Positions 37,501 through 47,431 of a DNA stretch of 64,000 nucleotides are shown here, in pieces; within the stretch, counting starts at the first letter, position 1; every line of letters starts with the position of its first letter. The stretch spans positions 54,968,094-55,032,093 of the forward strand of contig NC_068576.1 of NCBI RefSeq assembly GCF_025698545.1. Reading direction: 5' to 3'. This DNA comes from Gossypium raimondii (taxonomy: Eukaryota; Streptophyta; Magnoliopsida; Malvales; Malvaceae). Below the pieces are notes generated by a model, which saw nothing but the letters and a program-made list of their open reading frames with translations, did no database searches and was not told where the DNA came from. The position numbers were made by a program, and so were the translations under genes.

Positions 37501-37990
37501 AGTTTTAAGTAGTTAAAACGTTGATGTACAGTAAAGCTAAAATGGACAGACAGTCATGTGTATCCAATTTCCAAAGCTAAGTGTTAAGTAATCAGTAGGT
37601 GGAAGACGGTACAAAATCATGTTCCACACAACTGGTTTTTGAAGGCAAGGTAAGTGCTTGGAAGACGTAATCATCAAACATTATATGTTTTTTACCAACA
37701 GTGATGTCTCACAATATTGTTATATATTCTCTCAATAAAATTTGAAATATAAATAAATAAAATCATAATTTTAAACGTCAACCACTCTTGATGCTTAATT
37801 TGGTAATTGGTACTCCAAATAAATAATTAATTAAATCATTCATTCGAATCCGATGCAGGGACCCCCCGGAGTTTAATTCAACTATAACCGTTAAAGCCGA
37901 CAGAATCAGTTAACCCCACTGATGCAGACGTGGCAAACAAGCCATGCATCTTTAAGAAACCAGATTGAGATTCTATTTATTAGTTTTTTT

Positions 37991-38945
37991 TTTTTGGCTA
38001 TTTTACTAATCTAACCTGAAAAAATTTGATATTTACAAAAATAACCCTAACTCAAAAACATTCACTAAAATGACATGAAATGAACAGTAAAATTGGGTTA
38101 TGAAAAATAGATGGCCGGCACCACTTTTTTTTCTATTAAAAAAATTGGGATTTTAGACATTAGATAACCAACACCATCTATAATTTTTTTTAAAAAAATT
38201 GGGGTGCTGACACATTGATGGCCGACACCCATTTATCTAATTAAAAGAATATTTTTTGGGGGGAAGTGGTGCAGGCCAACAAAGGGCCAAAATCACCCAA
38301 CAAAAAAAATTAGAAATATTGCAACATAACTCCTTCTTGTTTTTCCATCTTTTTTATTTCCCAAGTTTAATTACATATTTTATATTTTAAAGCAATATTG
38401 AACTACTTATCATGTTTTTTTAATTATTATTGCATCACTCACATTATTTTAAATTTAAAAATTAATTTAAAATATTTAAACTACATATTTATGAATATAT
38501 TACTCATTTTTTTTAAAAAAATAATTTAGTAATATTTATTTGAATTATTATAAAAGATAAAAATCATTAAAGCATATTCTAAATTAATTTTAAATTTAAT
38601 AATAATGTGAGTGATGCAATAATAATTAGAAAACATGATAAGTAGTTCAATATTGTTTTAAAATATAAAATATGTAATTAAACTTGGAAAATAAAAAAGA
38701 TGGGAAAACAAGGAGGGGTTATGTTGCAATACTCCCAATTTTTTTGTTAGGTGATTTTGGCCCTTTGTTGGCCGGCACCACTTTCCCCCAAAAAATTTAT
38801 TTTTTAATCAAATAAAGGGATGCCGGCCATCTATTTCCCATAACCCATTTTTACTATTCATTTCAGGTCATTTTTGTGAATGTTTTTGAACTAGAGTCAT
38901 TTTTGTAAATATCAAAATTTTTTAGGTTAGATTAGTAAAATAGCC
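37991..38945. mobile_element. Long-arm foldback element (Mutator-like MITE candidate)
   Basis: The left arm (about 37996-38466) starts GGCTATTTTACTAATCTAAC. The right arm (about 38578-38945), read in reverse, gives the same sequence, and pairing continues for about 360 bp. Paired landmarks include GGTTATG-AAATAGATGGCCGGC, AACAAAGGGCCAAAATCACC, TTGCAACATAAC and AACTACTTATCATGTTTT. The left arm holds about 110 extra bases around 38125-38235. A spacer of about 110 bp separates the arms. TAGTTTTTT occurs directly on both sides (37981 and 38946), which fits a 9-bp target duplication of Mutator-like elements. No protein is encoded. Confidence 0.8.
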
Positions 38946-40513
38946 TAGTTTTTTTATAACAAAAAGGAATATTGAGTTGTCAGAATTCCAACCTTAATCT
39001 AAAATCAACTAAATTTTTTAAAGAAATTATCAAACATTTTATATAATAATAACAAATATACTTAAATAATTTTTAAATTTTAAAAATATATTTGTTCTTT
39101 TAAAAAAACCCTCATAATTTTAGATATTTTAACTTCAAAATTCCAACCAAAATCTCATTGCTTTTCACGTGTAACTTTTATAAATAAAGTTTTTAACATA
39201 AATTTATGGTTATTGAGTTGATATTCATTGAAAAATAATTAAAATTTTTATATATTTGATAAAGTAAGTAAAATTATTACGAGTATTTTTTTTAATGTTT
39301 TTACAACATTATAGAATTTAGAGGTGTTATGGGATGGGTCGGGCCCAATCAAAATTTTAGGCCCAGGGTTTGGTCCGATTTAAAAAATGAATCTAAAAAT
39401 TTTGTACAAACTTAACTCTTTGTATTAAATTTTTATATTATTATTTTATATAATTTTAATATATATAATACATCAAAATACTAAAAAATATTAAAATAAA
39501 TGTTTCCCAACAAATTGAAATAAATTAAAAATAATATGCATACTTAAATAACACTAATATAGTCAGCAGTTTAATAAACAAATGCCTCTAAAACAATAAC
39601 AAAACTAACAATAAAACAAGAATTATACAATATCCATTCAATAACAACAAAACAGTATCGACAGAATAATGAAATGGTAGCAAAATAGTGAAAAACAATA
39701 AAAAAATAACAACAAAATAGTAAAAAAGCAAGAAAATAGTAAAAAAAAAATTTGCATATTGGGGCTAGGCTAGGTTCAGGAAAAAAATCCTTACTCGATG
39801 TCCAACCTATTCTCTAAACAGGTCTTATTTTTTTTGCTTAAACCCATTTTTTGGACTTATATTTTTATTTAAACCCTTTCACTTTTCGAGAGATCGGATG
39901 ACCCGACTCATAGACAGATGTAACAATATTTAACTATTTCAATTGAAACTTTATTTAATAATTTTTATGAATTATTCTTTACAGATATATTTTTTTCTCG
40001 TTAAGTCTAATTATTATTTATCGGAGTTACCTATGAAGAAATATGGAAGTAAAAAAGCAGCATGTTACATCGGGGTTGTCACTGGATGACTGGAAGGCAA
40101 GATTTAACGCCATTATCTGACAAATCACCACGTCAGAAAATTGAAAAAAAGCTTACCAAATGTCGGTGGACGATGGAAGTATTATTATGATACCATCCTT
40201 GTCACTTTGGGTTCACCACCAACACCTTCCAATTAACCTCTCTCTCTCCCCACCATCTTCTCTATATAATCTCCCAACTCTGCTCCACTCATTCCTCCCT
40301 CCCCCCCTTTCTTCTCTCTATCGATTCAGCCTCGGAGATTGGAAATAAATATTAAACTAATTAAGACGAGTTCTTTGTATACTACATGTGCCGTGGAATC
40401 CCATAGTCTGCACTGCTTTTTATGCTATTAAGTACTAACCCCACCGTCCATCTCCGTTACCATCTATAAAAAAAACTGTTCTACTACTCTTCCTTCGTTA
40501 ATTCATAGAGGAA
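38946..40513. other. Upstream region of the HIPP gene
   Basis: It contains the element above and, from about 40160, the promoter and leader of the HIPP gene. A TATATAA lies at 40263-40269, followed by a C/T-rich tract (40290-40320) typical of plant transcription start regions. A second TATAAAA lies at 40465-40471 but would leave a very short leader. Which is used cannot be told. Confidence 0.4.
39319..39922. mobile_element. Possible hAT-like element remnant
   Basis: The left end TAGAGGTGTTATGGGATGGG and the right end, read in reverse (TACATCTGTCTATGAGTCGG), share the pattern of TAGRGGTG-ATGGG-type hAT termini. Both continue inward with GGGTC motifs. The interior contains repeats of AACAATAAAA-type words. 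Flanking 8-mers match at only about 5 of 8 positions. It is an old, non-coding copy at best. Confidence 0.4.
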
Positions 40514-41111
40514 ATGGGTGAGGAAGTTAAGCAGGTGAGGGTCTTTGTTCATGGAATTAAGGGAAAACAATCTGCATGCAACATAGATTTACATTGGCAT
40601 TTTGTTTTGATTGATGTTTGGCAGGAACAACAACCTCCAGCAGAGGAGAAAACAGAAGACAAGGTGGAGGAGAAGCCTGCTGAAGAAAATAAGGAAGAAA
40701 CGCCACCACCGCCACCGCCTCCACCACCTCCTTTTGTATTGTTTGTGGACTTGCATTGTGTTGGATGTGCAAAGAAGATTGAAAAAACCATCATGAAGAT
40801 TAGAGGTAAATTAGGAATATTCCATTATTAATCCCTCATAATGAATCACTTAATTGGGTATTAATACTTTTTTCTTTTTCTTTTTTTGTATTGGAATTGT
40901 TTGGGTAGCAGGTGTGGAAGGAGTTGTGATCGACATGGCTCAAAACCAAGTGACTATAAAAGGAATAATCGAACCCCAAGCTATATGTGCTAAAATCATG
41001 AAAAAAACCAAGAGAAGAGCTAAAGTCCTTTCTCCTTTGCCTGCAGCTGAGGGTGAACCTATCCCTGAAGTTGTTACTTCACAGGTATAATTTCACCCAA
41101 AAGCACAGACA

Positions 41112-41160
<49 letters not shown>

Positions 41161-41944
41161 TTTGGGTTAATTGTTCCAGGTTAGTGGATTAACAACCGTG
41201 GAACTTAACGTAGACATGCATTGCCAAGCCTGTGCTGAGCAACTCAGGAAAAAGATACTAAAAATGAGAGGTATATATAGTTAGCTAAGCATTGGCATAG
41301 ATCTGGTTGATGCCAATTTTATTGATTTTTTTTTTTTATCTTTCATGTCCTTTTTACTGTGCATATTTGGGGTTTGTAGCTGTCGTTCAAAGTTTTAACC
41401 TATATTCTCCTCTTAAAGTGACATAACATTGTACTCAATCGGTAATTTTATTTATTTTTGAAGCTTAATAATTGATACAGGCATACAAAGTGCAGTAACA
41501 GAGCATAGCACAGGGAAAGTTACAGTGACGGGTACCATGGACGCGAACAAACTAGTTGATTACGTGTATAGACGCACCAAAAAGAAGGCTCGGATCGTGC
41601 CACAACCGGAGCCTGAACCGCAACCGGAACCCGAAAAACAAGAAGAGAAGAAGGAAGGCGAAGAGAAGCCATCGGAAGAAGCTAAGCCAGAAGAAAACCC
41701 GGATAAAAAAGAAGAAGAAAAACCAGCAGCCGAAGAAGAAGCCAAGGAAGAAGGAAACAATGAAGCTACTGGTGAGACCAAGGAAGGAGAAGATAAGAAA
41801 GAAGACAACAATGGCAGCAACAATGAGGATGAATCTATGAAGAAGATGATCTACTATTATCAGCCGCTCTACGTTATTGAACGAATGCCACCGGCTCCTC
41901 AGTTGTTCAGCGATGAAAATCCTAATGCTTGCTGCATTTCATAG
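40514..41944 (+). CDS. Heavy-metal-associated isoprenylated plant protein (HIPP), two HMA domains
   Basis: Five exons: 40514-40534, 40625-40805, 40912-41084, 41180-41270 and 41481-41944, total 930 nt and 309 residues. The first exon is only 21 nt (MGEEVKQ). An acidic segment and a run of ten Pro precede HMA domain 1 (VDLHCVGCAKKI, CxxC intact). HMA domain 2 follows (VDMHCQACAEQL, CxxC intact). Each HMA domain is split by a phase-1 intron right after the MKIR or LKMR motif, at equivalent positions. A long Lys/Glu/Pro-rich linker leads to YYYQPLYVIERMPPAPQLF and the C-terminal box CCIS, a CaaX farnesylation signal. The layout resembles Arabidopsis HIPP7/HIPP9-type proteins. Members bind Cu, Zn or Cd and act at membranes or in the nucleus. 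Confidence 0.93.
41112..41159 (+). repeat. (AAT)16 microsatellite in HIPP intron 3
   Basis: Sixteen perfect AAT units lie within intron 3 of the HIPP gene, 20 bp before the acceptor. It is likely polymorphic. Confidence 0.95.
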
Positions 41945-44191
41945 TCAAATGATCATACTAGTTGACAGTATATAGTGTATATGTATATATTTTGTTGAGT
42001 CCGTGCCACTGGTAATGAGAATTTTAGAGCAAAGCGGTGGACGGATCGCATGATGATCAATCAGTGAATGTGGGGAACTCGGGATAATCATAATACAAGT
42101 GAGGTTAATAATAATATGATTATTATGTATTAAAATGTATCATTAATAATATGATTGTATGAAAATGTATCGTGCTGTAAAAAATAGGGTACACAAATTT
42201 TCTATATCAACCTACCTTTACAACAACATTATGATGGTAAAGTTTATTGTAAAATTTTTTATTCTCTATAATAACTTTTTTATAACAACAATTATATCAA
42301 ATTTTAGTACAATTAATTTTAATCTCAAGTGAAATAAAAAACCAATAATTTTAGTTAAAATATTATTTTAATAATTTATTTAAATTTTGCATAAAAATAA
42401 AAATCTATTAATCCTTTTAATTATATGAAAATAATATTTAAGGAAGAAAATTAAATTATTAAATTTATTAAAAATATGATGCAAATCTCATTAACCAATA
42501 TTATTAATATATTAATGCTTTAATTTAAAAATTAAAAATTAAACATTATTATATGAGGATGATTTCTTTATAACAACCAAAATCTAAGATATTGACTATT
42601 AGAATTTGATAAATTGAATAAGGTAAAAAATTTAATTCTATATATTTTAATAAATCACAAGTTTTTACCTAAATGAAATTTCATTTAAAATAAATAAATA
42701 AATAAATAAATAAAAGAGACATATAATAATTTTTTAGTCTTTTTAAGTTGTTATTCTTTTACCAGTTATCTTATGTTGCTTGCATTGGGATGTTAACTTT
42801 TCATCTCATCCGACGCAAAAGGAAAGAAAGCAGCAGCGCCTGAGTTTCTGAAATGATTCACTATGACTTAGAAGATTCCTTAGTAGAGCATCAGCTACTG
42901 GTACTAAGTTCTTCGTCTTAACCTAAATCATCTTCATCGTAACTATCAATTATTATAAATATCGATGACCAAAAAAAAAATAGAATCTTAAAAAAACAAT
43001 GGTATTATCAAATCATACGTTAAAAGTAAAGGATAAAATCACAAAAGTGATAAAAAAGAAGGTATAAAAATGGTAGGTTTGGGAGATTCTCTCCGAGGAA
43101 AATAGAGGTATGGGTTTCACATGGTAGGACCTCTCTTTCTTTCCTTGTTCCTATATTATGCGGTCTGAGTCATCCTATTAAAAAATGCCAAAGACAGGCA
43201 CCTGAATCCCCCCCCCCTCCCCCATCTGTATAATTCTAACGTGGCACATGCAACCTTTTAGAGCCGATCAATGCATTGCCCTTGTCTGCTTCTAAAGTTT
43301 ATAGTAAGGTCTAGACATTGATTTGTAAAACATTTAAGAGCCTAAAAAGTAATAATTTTACAACTGGTCCTTTGGTGCCGCCTCTATCTACTGCTTGAGT
43401 CCACAACTTTCTCAACCAATCCAAGTTATCTTTAACGTCAGAAAGTAGAGACTTTTGGAAGTTAAGTTAGATTAGAGATTAAGTAAATCCATTATTAAAG
43501 GGGGAGGGTAAACATGAAAGGTTGTGGATTAAAAAGTTGAAGAAAGAAAAAGTGTGGGTTGATTAAAGCAGCTTTTATTGACTAACTGCCATCACTGTAA
43601 ATAAAGTGACCCAACTGCTTTTATTGACTATAACTACTGAAGATTATAGTGCCATGTATGCTGCTTTTTCTTTTGGCTAATTAATTTGCTATCTAACACT
43701 TGAAATTAGGGGACCTGCAAAGGCACTTTGAGATACATATAATTCAACCGCATTTAGGATCACCTCTTGTTCTATTTAAGTTCCAATATCCGAAAGAAAG
43801 CAACTTCTTTGTTAAGAAAACAACAATCCACATGGGAGCCAAACTACATATACACAATAATTTATAAGAATTATCCAAACCCCATGATGAAAAAAAGAGA
43901 TGGTTCAATGCACTTTTTATAAAAACAAACAGATATGCTGACACATCATGTACCCCCTACCCAAGTCAACATGACACCCTCTTCATTGAAAGGATACATT
44001 TTCGCTGATTATAAAGTATCTTTTGATATATACAAATAAAACTGTCCTCGAATCAAGCTACTATGATGAACCATGAAGCCATATAGATCATTAATTAAAT
44101 TAAAGAAAAGGTGGGGTAGAAATTAAAAAGAGGCTATACTAGGTTTACTTTTCAGGGAATCCAGGCTCGTCCTACGTCTTTGAAAAACTCT
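41945..44191. other. Intergenic between the two HMA genes
   Basis: AT-rich sequence with a (TAAA)n tract at 42688-42714 and C-runs near 43211-43221. A minus-strand frame at 43744-43944 has no recognisable domain. No gene is supported. Confidence 0.5.
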
Positions 44192-44198
44192 TATATAA
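44192..44198 (+). promoter_or_regulatory. TATA box of the second HMA gene
   Basis: TATATAA lies 86 bp before the ATG at 44284, at a spacing that leaves a 5' leader of about 55 nt. It is the best TATA candidate in the upstream 300 bp. Confidence 0.5.
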
Positions 44199-44283
44199 GA
44201 CCTTTCCTGGATTGGGTGCAATGATCACCAAGAAAATAGCAACACCGGAAAGAAGAAAGATCTAGTTTCAATTAGGAGCTAGA

Positions 44284-44878
44284 ATGGCGGACATGCAACT
44301 AGTTGTAGCCAGCAAGAGAGTAGAGCCGCAGTACGTGGAGATGATGGTGCCTTTGTATTCTTACGGGTGCGAAAGGAAAGTCAAAAAGACTTTGTCCCAT
44401 CTCAAAGGTATACCTAATTATTTTCTTAGCTAAGACCCTTGTCACTTAATTTCAATGTTTCCCCTATGTTTTCTGCTACTCCATTCTTAGATTATTGGCC
44501 CAAAGCCCAGTAATATTGTCAAAGGAATTGGAATTGTAAATCTATTGAGTGAATTTGGTCCATTAAGCTCTTTTTGTGTTTATTATGTGTGTATATGCAG
44601 GAATATATTCAGTGACCGTGGAATACGATCAACAAAAGGTGACAGTATGGGGAATATGCAACAAATACAGCGTGCTATCAACGATGAGAAGCAAAAGAAA
44701 AGAAGCTCGGTTTTGGAAACCCGAAGACAACGTCGAGATGGAAGATGACGAGGAGGAAGAGCCGTCACCGTCTCTTCCTCGTAAGGGATTCAACAAGCCT
44801 TCTTTGGCTCTAATGAAGGCTCGATCTCTAAGCTGGAAAGCATGGAAAAAAGTATTCGCCCGCTCCCTTTCTTTCTAA
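44284..44878 (+). CDS. HMA-domain protein with degenerate metal site
   Basis: Two exons, 44284-44407 and 44601-44878, joined in phase 1, give 133 residues. The HMA fold is recognisable: VEMMVPLYSYGCERKVKKTL, then GIYSVTVEYDQQKVTVWGI. The usual CxxC is reduced to one Cys (YSYGC), a pattern shared by a known plant subfamily with the phrase MVPLYSYGCE. Metal chelation is therefore doubtful and protein binding more likely (inference). The C-terminal half is basic/acidic mixed (RSKRKEARFWKPEDN, then DDEEEEPSP) and ends WKKVFARSLSF. There is no CaaX box, so it is an HPP and not an isoprenylated HIPP. The intron sits in the same relative place as those in the HIPP gene 3.7 kb upstream. Confidence 0.9.
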
Positions 44879-47431
44879 TTGAGGATTTTACATGACATTG
44901 CATGCATGCATGTCTTGATGTTTTTCCAAAACAAGGAAAACGGAAATGAGTGTAAATTTTGATATTATCTATGTTTTCTTCTCTCATTTTGTAAATAAAT
45001 TTCGGCTTCAAGATAGTCGGTCCTTGCCACTGTTTTGTGAAATTTGCTTAGTTTTAATGGATGCTGACCGAATAAAATCCCAAACAAATTAATTCTCTAA
45101 TACATCCATGACACGTTTATAAATGTCATCGTCCCTTTCCTCAAACATAGCTAACCATATGGAGAGGGAAAAATAATTAATGGAAACTAATAACATAGTT
45201 TAATTAAGTTCATCGAGCTTAATTGATAAGGTTTTGCAGTTTCAGACTAGAAATACAAAAACTAATCAAGTTAATGATTACTCATTAACGCGTAAACCAA
45301 CCTTCAATTGACGACAGATTGTTGACATGTGAAGAGAAACATTCATTCCATCATTATCTACTACAATAATTTATTGATTCATGATGACAAACAATAATGT
45401 ATATATAATAAAATAATAATAATTCCATGGATGAAATGAAAGATGAACAAAAATCCAAAGTAAAAAAAAAAGGGTGGGGATAGTCGGGTAGATACTAACA
45501 TGATAACCCACTACCATTGCCAGTTTACAAATTTGGCTGCATCTTCCTCTCTTTTTCATTTTCTCAGGATTCTAACAAATTCATTGGATAAGCGTAAAGT
45601 GAATTCACTTTTTTGCTTATTATAAATAACATTTTGGAATTGTAGGCCTTTAAAAAAAAGGGGGGGTTCAGTTTTTCTTTTTAATTATAAGAAAGCTTTC
45701 TCTGGAGAAGATGATAAAAGTGTCGACTATGGCGGAGCTGTTAGGAGAATGCACGGCTGCGCTAGCGACGGTGAGGGAGAGGGTGTTAGCACCATGGCCA
45801 ACCCTTCATTTCCGTCGTCTCAGCTTTTCATATTCTGCTGCTGCCGCCATCCTCAATCAGGATTCTTCTTTCCTTGTTTACTTTTAGTATATACCGGAAG
45901 CTATCTTATTATTATAATTATTATTGTTTATTTATTTTTATTTGTAATTGTTATCAATTATCAGAACTCTTCCCTGTAAATTTTGAGGAAACCCGTTTTG
46001 TTTGTTTATTTTTTTTCAATTAAGTGCTTAATTATATATGTGAGAGTACTTAATTTAATTCATGGTGTGGCCAGAATTCTATATTAATTTCTATGCATTT
46101 ATGTCCCTACTACCAGTTTTTTTCCATATTTTTTTTGCTCTTTTGTAAAATACTAAAATAAATGAAAACATAAAGAAAAGATTGCAAATGTGAGTTCTGA
46201 ATTTCAGTGTGTTTGCAATTATGCATATTTGTAGGATATTCTATATATAATCAGTACATATAGATTGTTTCTATGAATTAATGTGAGCAGAAATGAAAGG
46301 TAATGATAACATTTTAAACTTTATTCGAAAAGGTGACAGAATATTTTTTTAATTTTAATTCAAAAATAAAGGATATCTCTTTAAATCTTTAGGTTAATCC
46401 CACTCACTAATTATTGTAGATTTGGCGTTTTGAGTCACGAGAGTGAATGATGTCAATTTTTTGGAGAACCCCAAAATAAAAACAAAGGGCTAAAACCATT
46501 ATCATGTCATGAAGCTAGTTTTGAAAATCATCATTGCCATTATTGTCTCTCATATTCTCCTTCCCCCACTCACCAACTGTTTTTATATTTACCATTTTTC
46601 CATGTTATTATTTCAAACTCAAAAAAAAAAAAACAATGAAAAATCAAAATGGTAAATTAGATTTCGATGAAATGACATTTTATCTAATTCTTGTTTAGAA
46701 TTATAAGTTATTAAGAATTGGTCCTATTACCATTTGGAAATGAATGGTTGAATAATAAATTAAGTGTTCCAAATATATAAATCAAGTATAGTTGATCTAT
46801 CAATCAGCGGATCTTGAGTTAACCAACAAACATTAAGACTATGCGTCTCAACTAAAACTTTATGGAAACCATGTGAAAGTATAGGGTCATTAATTATTAG
46901 TGGTCTTAAGACGTATCATATTAAGATGTAGCATCATCATCACTATTAAAAGTATTGAATCAAACTTCCATGTTAGTGGCCTCGAGAAATGTAATTAAGC
47001 TTGTCTCCCATTATAAAAGCACTATACAAACAACTAATACACTCCCTCGTGTTGTTGTTTCTCAATCCCTAAACTCTCCCACCAAAAAGCGTCTTTACTA
47101 GCTCCTCCCTTGTTAATCCTACCGGTTAACATAACTAATATTTGATCTTTATGCCATCGATCGTTACTAATACAATACATGTTTATGCTCCTTTTTGCAT
47201 GCATAAACAATGTTTTGTATTTTTGGGAGTGCCAATAAGTTTTATTTCGCATTTCACATCATTAACCAGAAAAACTAGAATCGAGCTTCTCCAATTACGA
47301 AACAAATGAACAGTTGAAAGAGTGTCCATGTTGACGTAACCAAGTAAGCACAGCGGCACTAATAGTTCACCACTCTCCGGAATTTGAAAGTTAGAAGACA
47401 AGTCACAGAACTCTCTCCTCGCATTCACCCG
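44879..47431. other. Intergenic, one tentative small ORF
   Basis: AT-rich sequence. Apart from the short frame at 45729-45887 nothing protein-like was found. The region 46990-47430 holds the promoter and leader of the PPR gene. Minus-strand frames at 47034-47428 are chance openings. Confidence 0.45.
45729..45887 (+). CDS. Tentative 52-residue ORF
   Basis: The frame begins MAELLGECTAALATVRERVL and ends SFLVYF. Local GC is much higher than in the flanks, and a purine-rich leader precedes the ATG. I recognise no family and see no convincing splice partner. It could be a small peptide gene, a first exon, or the remnant of a gene. An overlapping frame (45749-45979) is less plausible because it runs into poly-Ile/Tyr low complexity. 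Confidence 0.25.
   Translation: MAELLGECTAALATVRERVLAPWPTLHFRRLSFSYSAAAAILNQDSSFLVYF

Larger units (their letters stand above)
33311..37990. other. Gene-poor AT-rich region
   Basis: No supported gene was found. Apart from the repeats listed separately, there is an unassigned moderately GC-rich stretch at 33780-34060 and 34320-34620 that is interrupted by the repeat at 34069-34314. There is also a C11 homopolymer near 35167. Open frames at 34385, 35416 and 37232 lack domains or splice structure. Confidence 0.5.

Noticed and set aside
41560-41823. 87-codon minus-strand Ser/Phe-rich frame
   Set aside because: It is the antisense shadow of the Glu/Lys-rich tail of the HIPP gene.
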